NCBI RefSeq assembly: GCF_009766065.1
Contig: NZ_LMUE01000017.1
Coordinates: forward strand, 95,662-159,661
Origin: Dyella sp. S184
GTDB lineage: Bacteria; Pseudomonadota; Gammaproteobacteria; Xanthomonadales; Rhodanobacteraceae
Reading direction: 5' to 3'
DNA length: 64,000 nt
Shown here: positions 43,500 through 51,947 of the stretch, one piece after another
Layout: the number at the start of each line of letters is the position of its first letter
How positions within the stretch are numbered: the first letter of the stretch is position 1
Notes under the pieces: generated by a model
The model's database searches: none
Seen by the model: only the letters and a program-made list of their open reading frames with translations
Told to the model about the DNA's origin: nothing
Made by a program: the position numbers and the translations under genes

Positions 43500-45332
43500 G
43501 TGGACAGCCAGCACTTCCTGAAGACCGCGGTGGTGTTCCTGCTGGCGACGGTGATCGCGGTACCGCTGACCAAGCGCTTCCGGCTGGGTTCGGTGCTGGG
43601 TTACCTGCTGGCCGGCATGGTGATCGGGCCACAGTTGCTGGGCCTGATCAGCGATACCGAAGGAGTCGCGACGATCTCCGAGTTCGGCGTGGTGCTGATG
43701 CTGTTCGTGATCGGTCTGGAACTGTCGCCGCAACGACTGTGGGTGATGCGTCGTTCGGTATTCGGCACCGGCCTGCTGCAGGTGCTGAGCTGCAGCGTGG
43801 CGATCGGCGCGGTGGCGTACTACCTGTTCGGCCTGTCGGGCAATGCGGCGGCGATCGTCGGTGGCAGCCTGGCGCTGTCATCCACCGCATTCGGCCTGCA
43901 GATCCTGGCCGAGCGCAAGGAGGCCGGCTCCGCATATGGCCGCCAGGTGTTCTCGATCCTGCTGTTCCAGGACCTGGCCGCGATCCCGCTGATTGCCGCG
44001 GTGCCGTTGCTGGCATCCTCGACGGGCGCGCACAACTTCGATCTGTATGCCGTCTTGCGCACGGTCGGAGTGATCCTGGCCGTGGTGGTCGGCGGCCGCT
44101 ATCTGCTGCGGCCGGTGTTCCGCTTCGTGGCGCGCGCCGATTCGGTGGAGGTGTTCACCGCCACTGCGCTGCTGGTAGTGATGGGCGTCGCCCTGCTGAT
44201 GGAGCTGGCCGGAGTCTCGGCGACGCTGGGCGCCTTCCTCGCCGGCATGCTGCTCGCCGACTCCGAATATCGGCACGAGATGGAATCGAACATCGAGCCG
44301 TTCAAGGGATTGCTGCTTGGCCTGTTCTTCATCAGCGTCGGCATGTCGATGGACCTGTCACTGCTGCTGCATCGACCGGCCCTGGTATTCGGCCTGGTGG
44401 CAGCGCTGTTGATGCTGAAGGGCATCCTGCTGTGGCCGTTGGGGCGTTTGCTGGGCGGCCTCAATCGTTCCGATACCCTGCGCCTGGTGGTGCTGCTGGC
44501 GTGTGGCGGCGAGTTCGCATTCGTGGTGCTGCGCCAGGCCGCCGAACAGGGCCTGATCGACATCGGCCAGCGCGATGCGCTGGTGCTGGCGATCACCCTG
44601 ACGATGGCGCTGACGCCGCTGCTGGTGGTGCTGGCGGCGAAAGCGCTGAACGTGAAACCGAGGAAACCGGCGCGCGAGTTCGACACCATCGACACCGCTA
44701 CACCGCGAGTGATCATCGCCGGCTTCGGACGCGTGGGGCAGATCGTCGCCCGCGTGTTGCGTGCACAGGGTATTCCGTTCGTGGCGTTGGAGCATTCGGC
44801 CGAGCAGGTGGATTTCTCGCGCCGCTTCGGTAGCGTCAACTTGTTCTTCGGCGACCCGGCGCGACCGGAACTGCTGCGTGCGGCGCAGGCCGACAAGGCC
44901 GAGGTGTTCGTGCTGGCCACCGATGACCCGGAGGCGAACCTGCGCACCGCGGAGCTGGTCAAGCGGCAATACCCGCATCTGAAGATCGTGGCGCGGGCAC
45001 GCAACCGCCAGCATGTATTCCGGCTGATGGACCTGGGCGTGGACGATCCGGTGCGCGAGACGTTCCATTCCAGTCTCAAGATGACCCGCAAGACACTGGA
45101 GGCATTGGGCCTGTCGCATGAGCTGGCGGCCGACCGGGTGGAGCGTTTCCGTCGCTATGACGAGGATGTGCTCAGGAAGCAGGCGCTGGTCTATGACGAC
45201 GAAACCAAGCTGATCCAGAGCACCCGCGACGCGCTGGTCGATCTGCAGCAACTGTTCGAGGCGGATGCCGAGCCGGGCGCCGAACGTCAGCGCCGGCGTG
45301 ATGCCGGGAAGCCGCTGGCCGGCGACGACTGA
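43500..45332 (+). CDS. Kef-type monovalent cation:proton antiporter (CPA2) with TrkA-N domain
   Basis: A 610-residue potassium efflux or K+/H+ antiporter. The first 385 residues have 12 to 13 membrane helices, with GSVLGYLLAGMVIGPQ, FVIGLELSP and FQDLAAIPL (catalytic Gln-Asp) typical of KefB/KefC. After a short linker, VIIAGFGRVGQIVARVL starts a Rossmann TrkA-N (RCK) domain that binds NAD(H) or nucleotides; the glutathione-gated KefB/C differ little here. The C-terminus is charged. The GTG at 43500 gives the family N-terminus and has GGAG ten bases upstream; a TTG at 43470 is the alternative. No KefF/KefG ancillary flavoprotein is adjacent. Confidence 0.9.
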   Translation: MDSQHFLKTAVVFLLATVIAVPLTKRFRLGSVLGYLLAGMVIGPQLLGLISDTEGVATISEFGVVLMLFVIGLELSPQRLWVMRRSVFGTGLLQVLSCSVAIGAVAYYLFGLSGNAAAIVGGSLALSSTAFGLQILAERKEAGSAYGRQVFSILLFQDLAAIPLIAAVPLLASSTGAHNFDLYAVLRTVGVILAVVVGGRYLLRPVFRFVARADSVEVFTATALLVVMGVALLMELAGVSATLGAFLAGMLLADSEYRHEMESNIEPFKGLLLGLFFISVGMSMDLSLLLHRPALVFGLVAALLMLKGILLWPLGRLLGGLNRSDTLRLVVLLACGGEFAFVVLRQAAEQGLIDIGQRDALVLAITLTMALTPLLVVLAAKALNVKPRKPAREFDTIDTATPRVIIAGFGRVGQIVARVLRAQGIPFVALEHSAEQVDFSRRFGSVNLFFGDPARPELLRAAQADKAEVFVLATDDPEANLRTAELVKRQYPHLKIVARARNRQHVFRLMDLGVDDPVRETFHSSLKMTRKTLEALGLSHELAADRVERFRRYDEDVLRKQALVYDDETKLIQSTRDALVDLQQLFEADAEPGAERQRRRDAGKPLAGDD

Positions 45333-45430
45333 CTGAGCCAGTCGGATCGGTTCGGATCGATCCGGCAGGTTCGTGCAGGACCGGAGTACGCTGGGTCAAC
45401 CGGCTACCGGTTCCGGCGTTGTTTGGAGTC

Positions 45431-46558
45431 ATGCCTACGATTCACTGCCCTGCCGAGACCGGCCCCGTCGTCATCCGCTTCGGTCGGCTCGGTGACACCA
45501 TCCTGTTGCAGCCGCTGTTGCGCAAATTGCACATGCGCTTTGGCCGGCCCTGCCAGTTGCTCGCGTTGGGGGACTGGTCGCCGGCGCTTTACTCAGCGGA
45601 ACCGGAGGTGGCCGACTGCATTCCCCTCAACTCGCAGTCCGGGCCGCTCTGGATGCATCCGCAGCGGTGGCGTGCCGTGCTGGCGTTGCGGCGCCTGCGC
45701 GGGGCACCGTTCTACATCAGTGAACCGGTGGAGCGCACGCGCACCAAGGTGCGACCGATGCTGGCGCTGGCCGGTGTGCCGGCCGACCACTGCACCTTCA
45801 TCGAAGACATCCCGCTGATCGAGGACGAGCACTGGGTGGACTTGCTGTTGCGATTCGGCGACACCACGCCGGCCGCATTCCGTACAAGCATCGCGCCGAC
45901 GACGTCCCCCGTGGCCGCCGCGCCGAAGATGCACGTCAGTGCGAGCGAGCGAGCTGACCGCGAGGCATGGTTGAGCACCCAGGGCATGACCGGGCGCCCG
46001 CTGGTGCTGCTGCAGCCAGCCAACAAGCGCACCATGCGCTGGAGTGGGATTCGTGCCGCCGAAGATGACGACAAGTCCTGGCCGGCGGAGCGCTGGGCCG
46101 CGTTGGCACGTGCCATCAGCAACCGGCTGCCACAGGCGCAAGTATTGTTCTGCGGCTCGGCCGCCGAGAGAGGCTATCTCGACACGCTGCTCGCGGTCAC
46201 CGATGCGAAGTCATCCAGGATTGATGCTGCCGTGTTGCCGATCGGCCGCATGAAGGCGCTGCTGGAGATCGCCCACAGCATGGTCTCGGTGGACACCGGT
46301 CCGGCCCACCTTGCCGCCGCCATGGGCTGCCCGTTGGTGGTGCTGATGGGTTCCCGCTCACCGCAGGTATGGACACCACGCAGCGGGTACGGCAGTGATG
46401 TGGTCGTTCTCGGTGGCCTGCCGGCGATTCGACGGGTGGATGAGATCGAAACGGCACAGGTGGTGAGTGCATGGCGCGCACTGCGATGGCGCACCGTGGC
46501 GACTGCGCCGGAAAGCGGTGCCGTGACGATCGCTTACTCGGCTGGCTGCGCCGGCTGA
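45431..46558 (+). CDS. Glycosyltransferase family 9 (heptosyltransferase-like)
   Basis: A 375-residue GT-B enzyme of the family that adds heptoses to lipopolysaccharide inner core. Family blocks: VIRFGRLGDTILLQPLLRKL at the N-terminus and MVSVDTGPAHLAAAMGCPLVVLMG near the C-terminus, which binds the ADP-sugar. It is not in an LPS cluster, so acceptor and sugar are unknown. The ATG at 45431 follows a GGAG placed unusually close; an in-frame TTG four codons upstream is possible. The last 25 bases overlap the end of the convergent ankyrin gene. Confidence 0.85.
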   Translation: MPTIHCPAETGPVVIRFGRLGDTILLQPLLRKLHMRFGRPCQLLALGDWSPALYSAEPEVADCIPLNSQSGPLWMHPQRWRAVLALRRLRGAPFYISEPVERTRTKVRPMLALAGVPADHCTFIEDIPLIEDEHWVDLLLRFGDTTPAAFRTSIAPTTSPVAAAPKMHVSASERADREAWLSTQGMTGRPLVLLQPANKRTMRWSGIRAAEDDDKSWPAERWAALARAISNRLPQAQVLFCGSAAERGYLDTLLAVTDAKSSRIDAAVLPIGRMKALLEIAHSMVSVDTGPAHLAAAMGCPLVVLMGSRSPQVWTPRSGYGSDVVVLGGLPAIRRVDEIETAQVVSAWRALRWRTVATAPESGAVTIAYSAGCAG

Positions 46559-49500
46559 CGCAGGGTCTGGCGCACGCTTGGTATCGCGCCGCTGCGGCTG
46601 GCCAGTTCGTGCGCGATATCGACATAACCCAGTTGACGCGCCACGTCGGCAGCGGTGCGACCGAACGCATCGACGGCACCGCGGTCGGCACCGCGTGACA
46701 ACAGGACGCGTGCAGGTGGCAGCAAGGCATGCATCGCGCAGGCGTGCAGCGCGGTGACGCCGCGCTGGTCGGCGTGTTCGACCTTGGCGCCGGCCTCCAG
46801 CAGCAAGGGCACCAGCGCGCCGATATGGGTGGCATCGCAATCGCTGCCGGGGCGCAGTTCCGCACCGAGCAGCAACAGCAGCGGCGTCTTGCCTTCACCG
46901 TCCGCATGGTTGATGTCGGCGCCGTGCTTGAGTAGGCCATCGAACAGGCGTCGCGCGCGCAGGCTGTCGTTGTGTTCGAAGCCGAATTGCGCGGCGGCAT
47001 GCAGCGCGCTGCGTCCGCCCGCATCGACCGCATTGACGTCGGCACCGGCATCCAGCAATTGCTCGACGATCTCCGGATAACCCATCGCGGCGGCGGCCAT
47101 TAACGCCGTGGCATCGTTCGGCAGGCGCTGGTCCGCAGCGACCTGGTGTTCCAGCAGCAAGCCAACCAGCGCCTCACGCCGTGCGGCAACCGCCGCAACC
47201 AGCGGTGTCACGCCGCTGCGTGCGGCCAGTGAGGGATCGGCACCAGCATCAATCAGGCAGGCGGCGACCTCGCGATGGCCGGCGCCACAGGCGCGCAGCA
47301 GTGCGGAGGCGCCCTGATCGTCCTGCGTATTGACGGCGAAACCCAGCTCCAGAAGACGCTGTACCGTGGCCAGTGCGCCGGCAGCGGCGGCGGCGGGCAG
47401 GTCATCGGCGCGTAGCGGGCGCTGCGGCCGTGGCCAGTCGCGCCAGTCCAGCCAACGTTCCACGGCCGGATGTTCCAGTGCCAGCCCCAGGGGGGTTTCA
47501 CCGTTCGCGTCGGCGGCTTCCGGGTTGGCGCCGTGGGCAATCAGCGCACGCACCAGCGGCAGCGCCTGCGCGCCATGTTCGAGCGCGGCAAACAACGGGG
47601 TACGACCGTCGCGGTCACGTGTGTTCGGATCACAGCCGCGAGCCAGCAGGGCCTGCAACAACTCGGGTTGTGCATTGACCACGGCCAGATGCAGCGGCGT
47701 GCGTTCGCGCGCGTCGGGGCCGAACGGATCGGCACCGCGCTCAAGCAGGTTCAGCGGCAACGCGGCGCCTTGCGCTGCACCGTTCAGACGCGACAACGCC
47801 AGCGCCAGCAGGTTGGCACCGGCTGGGCTGGCACCGGCCTGCAGCAAATCCTCCAGTGCTTCGGTCGAGCTCGGCAGTTGCTGTAGCAAGGCATCGAACA
47901 GGCGCCGCCCCAACGGTGGCAGCGCCGGCGCTTCGCCGGTTTCGGCGTCGTCCAGTCGCGGGGCCTCCAGTCGCGTCTCGGCATCAAGGCCGTGTTCGAG
48001 CAGCCAGCGGCGCGCGGCCGCGAGGCCCGGGGTGGCCAGATCGAGATACAGCTGTGCCAGTTGTGCCGACGGCCATTCGCGCGCGCGCTCAGCAAAACCC
48101 GACACGATTGCCCAGTGCCCGAAGCGTAGTGCGTCGAGCAGGTGCGTCGGCGTATCCGCGCCCTCGCTCAGCAGCTCACGGCTAAGGCTGGCTGGCAGCG
48201 GTGTGTCCGGATCAAGCAGTGCGACCAGATCCCAGCGACCGGCGGCAGCGGCGTGATCGAGCGCGCTACGGCCATCGCTGCCGGGTGTCTTTGGCTCGGC
48301 GCCCAGCGCGAGCAACGCGCGAACGGTTTCACCTTGCGCATGCGGTGACTGGCAGGCCAGGGTCAGTGCGTCGCGGCCATGCTGGTCGCGCACGCGCGCA
48401 TCGGGCTGCGCCACGGCCAGCAGTTGAACGATTGCGCCCGCGCCGGCGCGCGCCGCTTCCATCAGCGCGGTGCTGCCGTTCTGGTCGGCCAGATTGACAT
48501 CGGCGCCGGCGGCGCACAGCGCGCGGGCGATCTGTTCGTGGCCTTCGGCGGCAGCGCCCAGCAGGGCATGCCGATGGCGTGCGTCGACCGCGTTGACCGC
48601 AGCGCGGTGCTTGAGCAGCAGCTTGACGCCAGCGACATCGTCGTCGGCGATGCCGGCGGCGGCGACCAGCGCCGGCTCGCCATCGGCCGGCGCGGGCTTG
48701 GCGCCATGTTCCAGCAGGAATTTCGCCAGTGTCCAGTTGGCCGCGCGACAGGCGGTGGCCAGCGGGCTGATGCCGGCCTGGTTCAGTGCATTTACCGGTG
48801 CGGCGGCATCCAGCAGCATCGCCGCCACGCCCGGCTCGGCACTCAGCACGGCGCCATGCAGCGGCGTGTTGCCTTCGGCATCGGTGACCAGCGGGCTGGC
48901 GCCGTTGGCGAGCAGGGTCAACACCGCCTCGGCGCGGCCGTGCCAGCTGTCACGCGTGGCAGCCAGCAGTGGCGTGAGACCGCCGCTGGTGCGGTTCACA
49001 TCGGCACCCTTGGCGATCAGTGCGCGCAGCAGGCGGGTGTCGGGCAGCAGCGCGGCCAGCATCAAGACCGGGCGCTGGTCGCGGTCTCCGGCAGCGGGTG
49101 CGGTGTCGGGATCGGCGCCGGCTTCGATCAGCGCCAGCGCACGTTCGATATCGCCATCGCGGGTGGCAGCCAGCAAAGCCTCCGCTTGCTCGGGTGTGCC
49201 GGCAGTGCGCTCCTCTTCGCTCAACACGGGGCGCGGGATGCTTGCGGCTACCTGCGTCGGCAGCCCGGTGTTGTCAGTACGTCGACGCGGCTGGTGGTGT
49301 CGCTCGCACAGCAGCGCACGCAGCGTGCGATTGGCAATGACCAGGCAACCCAGCGGCAGCAACACGATGCCGTACAGCACCAGTGCGGCGATGCGTGGCT
49401 CGGACGGCAGCATGCCAACCAGGCCGGTCAGTGCGATCGCGCCGAAGGCCAGCACCAACAGGGCCAGCGCGGCGGGCAGGAAGTGGCTGAAGAAACGCTC

Positions 49501-49989
49501 CTCATGCGACAGGTGACGACCAAACGCGATGCTGCGCAGGGTGGCTGTGAAGATCCATGAGCCATCGCGCTGGGTCGGATAGGCGTCGTCCCACACGAAC
49601 ACCAGTCCGAACGCCGGCCACAATCGCCACAGGGCCACCAGCGCCAGCACCAGTGCCGCGGCCAGCAGCAATGCCATACCGAGGCTGGGCGCCTGGCTCA
49701 GCTGCAGCATCGGCCACGCGACCAGCACGAACACCAGTGCGGTGTAGCCGGTGAACATCACCAGATGCGCGGCGCCGCGGCGCAACACGGTGCGGCCGAA
49801 ACGTGGTTCGGGATCGAAACCGATCGCGTGGCAGATCGCCGCCATGGTCAGTGCATTGGCCAGCAGCAGCGGAATCAGCGTCAGCGGATGGGTCGCCAAT
49901 CCGGCAGCGGCGACCGCGATGAGCCCCGGGATGAACCAGGCGAGAGCTTGCAGGAAGGGCGGGCGGCGGCGCGATTTGGGCTGGGTCAT
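46534..49989 (-). CDS. Large membrane-anchored ankyrin-repeat protein
   Basis: A 1151-residue protein. The first 215 residues hold six or so membrane helices, starting FLQALAWFIPGLIAVAAAG. From about residue 260 to the end come some 20 ankyrin repeats of 30-37 residues, with consensus units such as RTPLHLAVVNAQPELLQALL and NTPLHGAVLSAEPGVAAMLL. The array is interrupted around residues 620-770 by a helical segment with poorer repeat match. Ankyrin arrays bind other proteins; a membrane-anchored array facing the cytoplasm or periplasm could act as scaffold or inhibitor. No partner is apparent in the neighbourhood. The ATG at 49989 is chosen over an in-frame start at 50031. Confidence 0.88.
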   Translation of the reverse strand: MTQPKSRRRPPFLQALAWFIPGLIAVAAAGLATHPLTLIPLLLANALTMAAICHAIGFDPEPRFGRTVLRRGAAHLVMFTGYTALVFVLVAWPMLQLSQAPSLGMALLLAAALVLALVALWRLWPAFGLVFVWDDAYPTQRDGSWIFTATLRSIAFGRHLSHEERFFSHFLPAALALLVLAFGAIALTGLVGMLPSEPRIAALVLYGIVLLPLGCLVIANRTLRALLCERHHQPRRRTDNTGLPTQVAASIPRPVLSEEERTAGTPEQAEALLAATRDGDIERALALIEAGADPDTAPAAGDRDQRPVLMLAALLPDTRLLRALIAKGADVNRTSGGLTPLLAATRDSWHGRAEAVLTLLANGASPLVTDAEGNTPLHGAVLSAEPGVAAMLLDAAAPVNALNQAGISPLATACRAANWTLAKFLLEHGAKPAPADGEPALVAAAGIADDDVAGVKLLLKHRAAVNAVDARHRHALLGAAAEGHEQIARALCAAGADVNLADQNGSTALMEAARAGAGAIVQLLAVAQPDARVRDQHGRDALTLACQSPHAQGETVRALLALGAEPKTPGSDGRSALDHAAAAGRWDLVALLDPDTPLPASLSRELLSEGADTPTHLLDALRFGHWAIVSGFAERAREWPSAQLAQLYLDLATPGLAAARRWLLEHGLDAETRLEAPRLDDAETGEAPALPPLGRRLFDALLQQLPSSTEALEDLLQAGASPAGANLLALALSRLNGAAQGAALPLNLLERGADPFGPDARERTPLHLAVVNAQPELLQALLARGCDPNTRDRDGRTPLFAALEHGAQALPLVRALIAHGANPEAADANGETPLGLALEHPAVERWLDWRDWPRPQRPLRADDLPAAAAAGALATVQRLLELGFAVNTQDDQGASALLRACGAGHREVAACLIDAGADPSLAARSGVTPLVAAVAARREALVGLLLEHQVAADQRLPNDATALMAAAAMGYPEIVEQLLDAGADVNAVDAGGRSALHAAAQFGFEHNDSLRARRLFDGLLKHGADINHADGEGKTPLLLLLGAELRPGSDCDATHIGALVPLLLEAGAKVEHADQRGVTALHACAMHALLPPARVLLSRGADRGAVDAFGRTAADVARQLGYVDIAHELASRSGAIPSVRQTLRQPAQPAE

Positions 49990-50063
49990 GGCGACAGTAT
50001 AGAAATCGTTGGATGTGCAGACGGTAACCAAGTGTTAACGCGAGCGACTTAAATGTGCGCGAT

Positions 50064-50357
50064 TCACTCGCCGCGTTCACCTTGCGGGGAATGCGTGTAG
50101 GCGAGGTGGTTTGCTGTGGCCAGCGTTTCATTTGGCGGCAACTGCAGGTGCCAGCCCTGTGTGCGCAGATGCTCGAGTACCTGCTCGGTATCCTCGATCG
50201 GCAGCTTGCGCTCTTCGTCGAGCGACACTTCCATCACGAAGCGCAGTTCGCCCAGCAGCAACACCAGCGACTCGGGCAGCACGTCAAACGCGTCACGCCG
50301 CGCCAGCCACAGATAACTGCCGTGCTTGCGCTGGCTGGCATAGACAAAACATTGCAT
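50064..50357 (-). CDS. ycgL: YcgL domain-containing protein
   Basis: A 97-residue cytoplasmic protein of the YcgL family (DUF709). The match to the E. coli protein runs along the length: CFVYASQRKHGSYLWLARRD, a DVLPESL segment, a FVMEVSLDEERKLP strand, and the terminal GWHLQLPPNE, with the signature LQLPP. The structure of this family is an alpha/beta/alpha sandwich; the function is unknown. It is co-directional with the aldehyde dehydrogenase gene 84 bp upstream, with a hairpin between them. Confidence 0.88.
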   Translation of the reverse strand: MQCFVYASQRKHGSYLWLARRDAFDVLPESLVLLLGELRFVMEVSLDEERKLPIEDTEQVLEHLRTQGWHLQLPPNETLATANHLAYTHSPQGERGE

Positions 50358-50380
50358 GGCGATACCTGTCGGGATGCATG

Positions 50381-50399
50381 ACTGGGGCGGCGCCCCAGT
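50381..50399 (-). terminator. Perfect 8-bp GC-rich hairpin between the aldehyde dehydrogenase gene and ycgL
   Basis: ACTGGGGC and GCCCCAGT are perfect inverted repeats with a three-base loop, 42 bp after the dehydrogenase stop and 23 bp before the ycgL start. No T-run follows on the minus strand. It could end the upstream cluster with Rho or shape the ycgL leader. Confidence 0.4.
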
Positions 50400-50441
50400 G
50401 CATTCGCGAGGGTAGCAGGAGCGTGGTTCAGCCGCGCCGGT

Positions 50442-51857
50442 TCAACCGCGTTTCAACAACAGGCCTAGCATGCGTTTGAAGCGTGCACCGTACGGTGGGT
50501 TGAGCAGGCCGACGCCGTTGAAGCGCGCCTGCCGGAACACCGGCTTCAGATGCGAGAACGTGTGGAAACCGGCTTCGCCGTGATAACCACCCATGCCGGA
50601 GGCGCCGACGCCGCCGAACGGCAGGCCATGCTGGGCGATGTGAAACAGGGTGTCGTTGAGGCTGACGCCGCCGGCCACGGTGCGTGTCAGCACGCGGTCG
50701 ATCAACGCCTGATCCTGCTCGAACAGATACAGCGCCAGCGGATGCGGATGCGCAGCGACATAGGCGATCGCCTCGTCCAGGCTGTCGTACGGCACCAGTG
50801 GCAGCAACGGGCCGAAGATTTCTTCCTGCATCACGCTCATCGTGTCATTGACACCGGTCAACAGCACCGGCAGGAGCCGGCGCGGTTGCGTGTTGCCTGT
50901 GGCTTCGTCACCCAAGGCTACGGCACGCGCGCCGGCGGCTACGGCACCGTCACGTAGCGCCGCAATACGCTGGTATTGGCGGTCGGAAACAATGGTGGTG
51001 TATTGCTCGTTCTCACCCAGCTTGGGATACAGCCGGCCAGCGGTAGCGCGAGCCGCAGCGACGAAATCGGCCACCTGCGCACGGGGCAGCAGCACGTAGT
51101 CGGGCGCGATGCAGGTCTGCCCTGCATTGACCAGCTTGCCGAACAGGATGCGTTCCACCGCATGTTCGAAACGCGCGCCGGGTCCGATGATCGCCGGCGA
51201 CTTGCCGCCCAGTTCGAGCGTCACCGGAGTCAGGTTGGCGGACGCTGCGCGCATCACATGGTGGCCGACCGCGGTGGAACCGGTGAACAGCAGATGGTCG
51301 AACGGCAGTGCAGAAAAGGCCTGTGCTACGGTCGCATCGCCAGTCACCACGGCTACTTCGTCGGGCTGGAAATAGCGCGCCACCTGTTCGGCGAACAACG
51401 CCGAAAAGCGCGGCGTGAACTCGCTCATCTTCAGCATCGCGCGATTGCCGGCGACCAGCGCGTCGACCAGCGGGCCGACCGCCAGATACAGCGGGTAATT
51501 CCAAGGCACGATGATGCCGATCACGCCGAGTGGCTGCGGGCGCAGTTCGGTGCGTGCCGGCAGGAACGCCAGGCCGGCCAGCCGACGCCGCGGCTTCATC
51601 CAGCGTCGGCCGTGACCGAGCGCGTGGCGGACTGCGGACAGGCTGGGGAAGAGTTCCAGCAGATCTGTTTCCTCGCGCGGGCGGCAGCCGAAGTCGGCAT
51701 TGATCGCCAACGCAAAAGCCTCGCGCTGTTCGAGCAGCATCTTCTCCAGCGTACGCAGCCTTGCGGCGCGCGCTGGCCAATCCGGCATCGGCTCGGCACG
51801 CTGGGCAGTGCGCAGGATTTGCAGGCGCTGGCTGAGGTCGGTTGTGGAATCGGTCAT
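50442..51857 (-). CDS. Coniferyl-aldehyde-dehydrogenase-like NAD(P)-dependent aldehyde dehydrogenase
   Basis: A 471-residue aldehyde dehydrogenase. Landmarks: IIVPWNYPLYLAVGPLVDALVAGN (cofactor site), FTGSTAVG, catalytic Glu in LELGGKSPAII and catalytic Cys249 in NAGQTCIAPDY, plus the terminal PFGGVGASGMGGYHGEAGF. This class-3-like group includes CalB, which oxidises coniferyl aldehyde to ferulate, and fatty aldehyde dehydrogenases; both end with a hydrophobic/basic C-terminus like LLNPPYGARFKRMLGLLLKR here. It lies 90 bp downstream of the TonB-dependent receptor in the exported-redox cluster, which suggests its aldehyde derives from the imported or periplasmically oxidised compound. Confidence 0.9.
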   Translation of the reverse strand: MTDSTTDLSQRLQILRTAQRAEPMPDWPARAARLRTLEKMLLEQREAFALAINADFGCRPREETDLLELFPSLSAVRHALGHGRRWMKPRRRLAGLAFLPARTELRPQPLGVIGIIVPWNYPLYLAVGPLVDALVAGNRAMLKMSEFTPRFSALFAEQVARYFQPDEVAVVTGDATVAQAFSALPFDHLLFTGSTAVGHHVMRAASANLTPVTLELGGKSPAIIGPGARFEHAVERILFGKLVNAGQTCIAPDYVLLPRAQVADFVAAARATAGRLYPKLGENEQYTTIVSDRQYQRIAALRDGAVAAGARAVALGDEATGNTQPRRLLPVLLTGVNDTMSVMQEEIFGPLLPLVPYDSLDEAIAYVAAHPHPLALYLFEQDQALIDRVLTRTVAGGVSLNDTLFHIAQHGLPFGGVGASGMGGYHGEAGFHTFSHLKPVFRQARFNGVGLLNPPYGARFKRMLGLLLKRG

Positions 51858-51947
51858 GAGGGTCACTTGTGTTAAGGCATGCAGCATGCGCTCATGCATC
51901 GGAAATATGCGTGAGGACGGGCTGTGTGGCTGCGCCGGCCGTCGGCG

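Noticed and set aside
46534..49200. Ankyrin-coding DNA as a possible satellite or CRISPR-like repeat array
   Set aside because: The periodicity of about 100 bp is at protein level with strong sequence divergence; there are no identical direct repeats with unique spacers.
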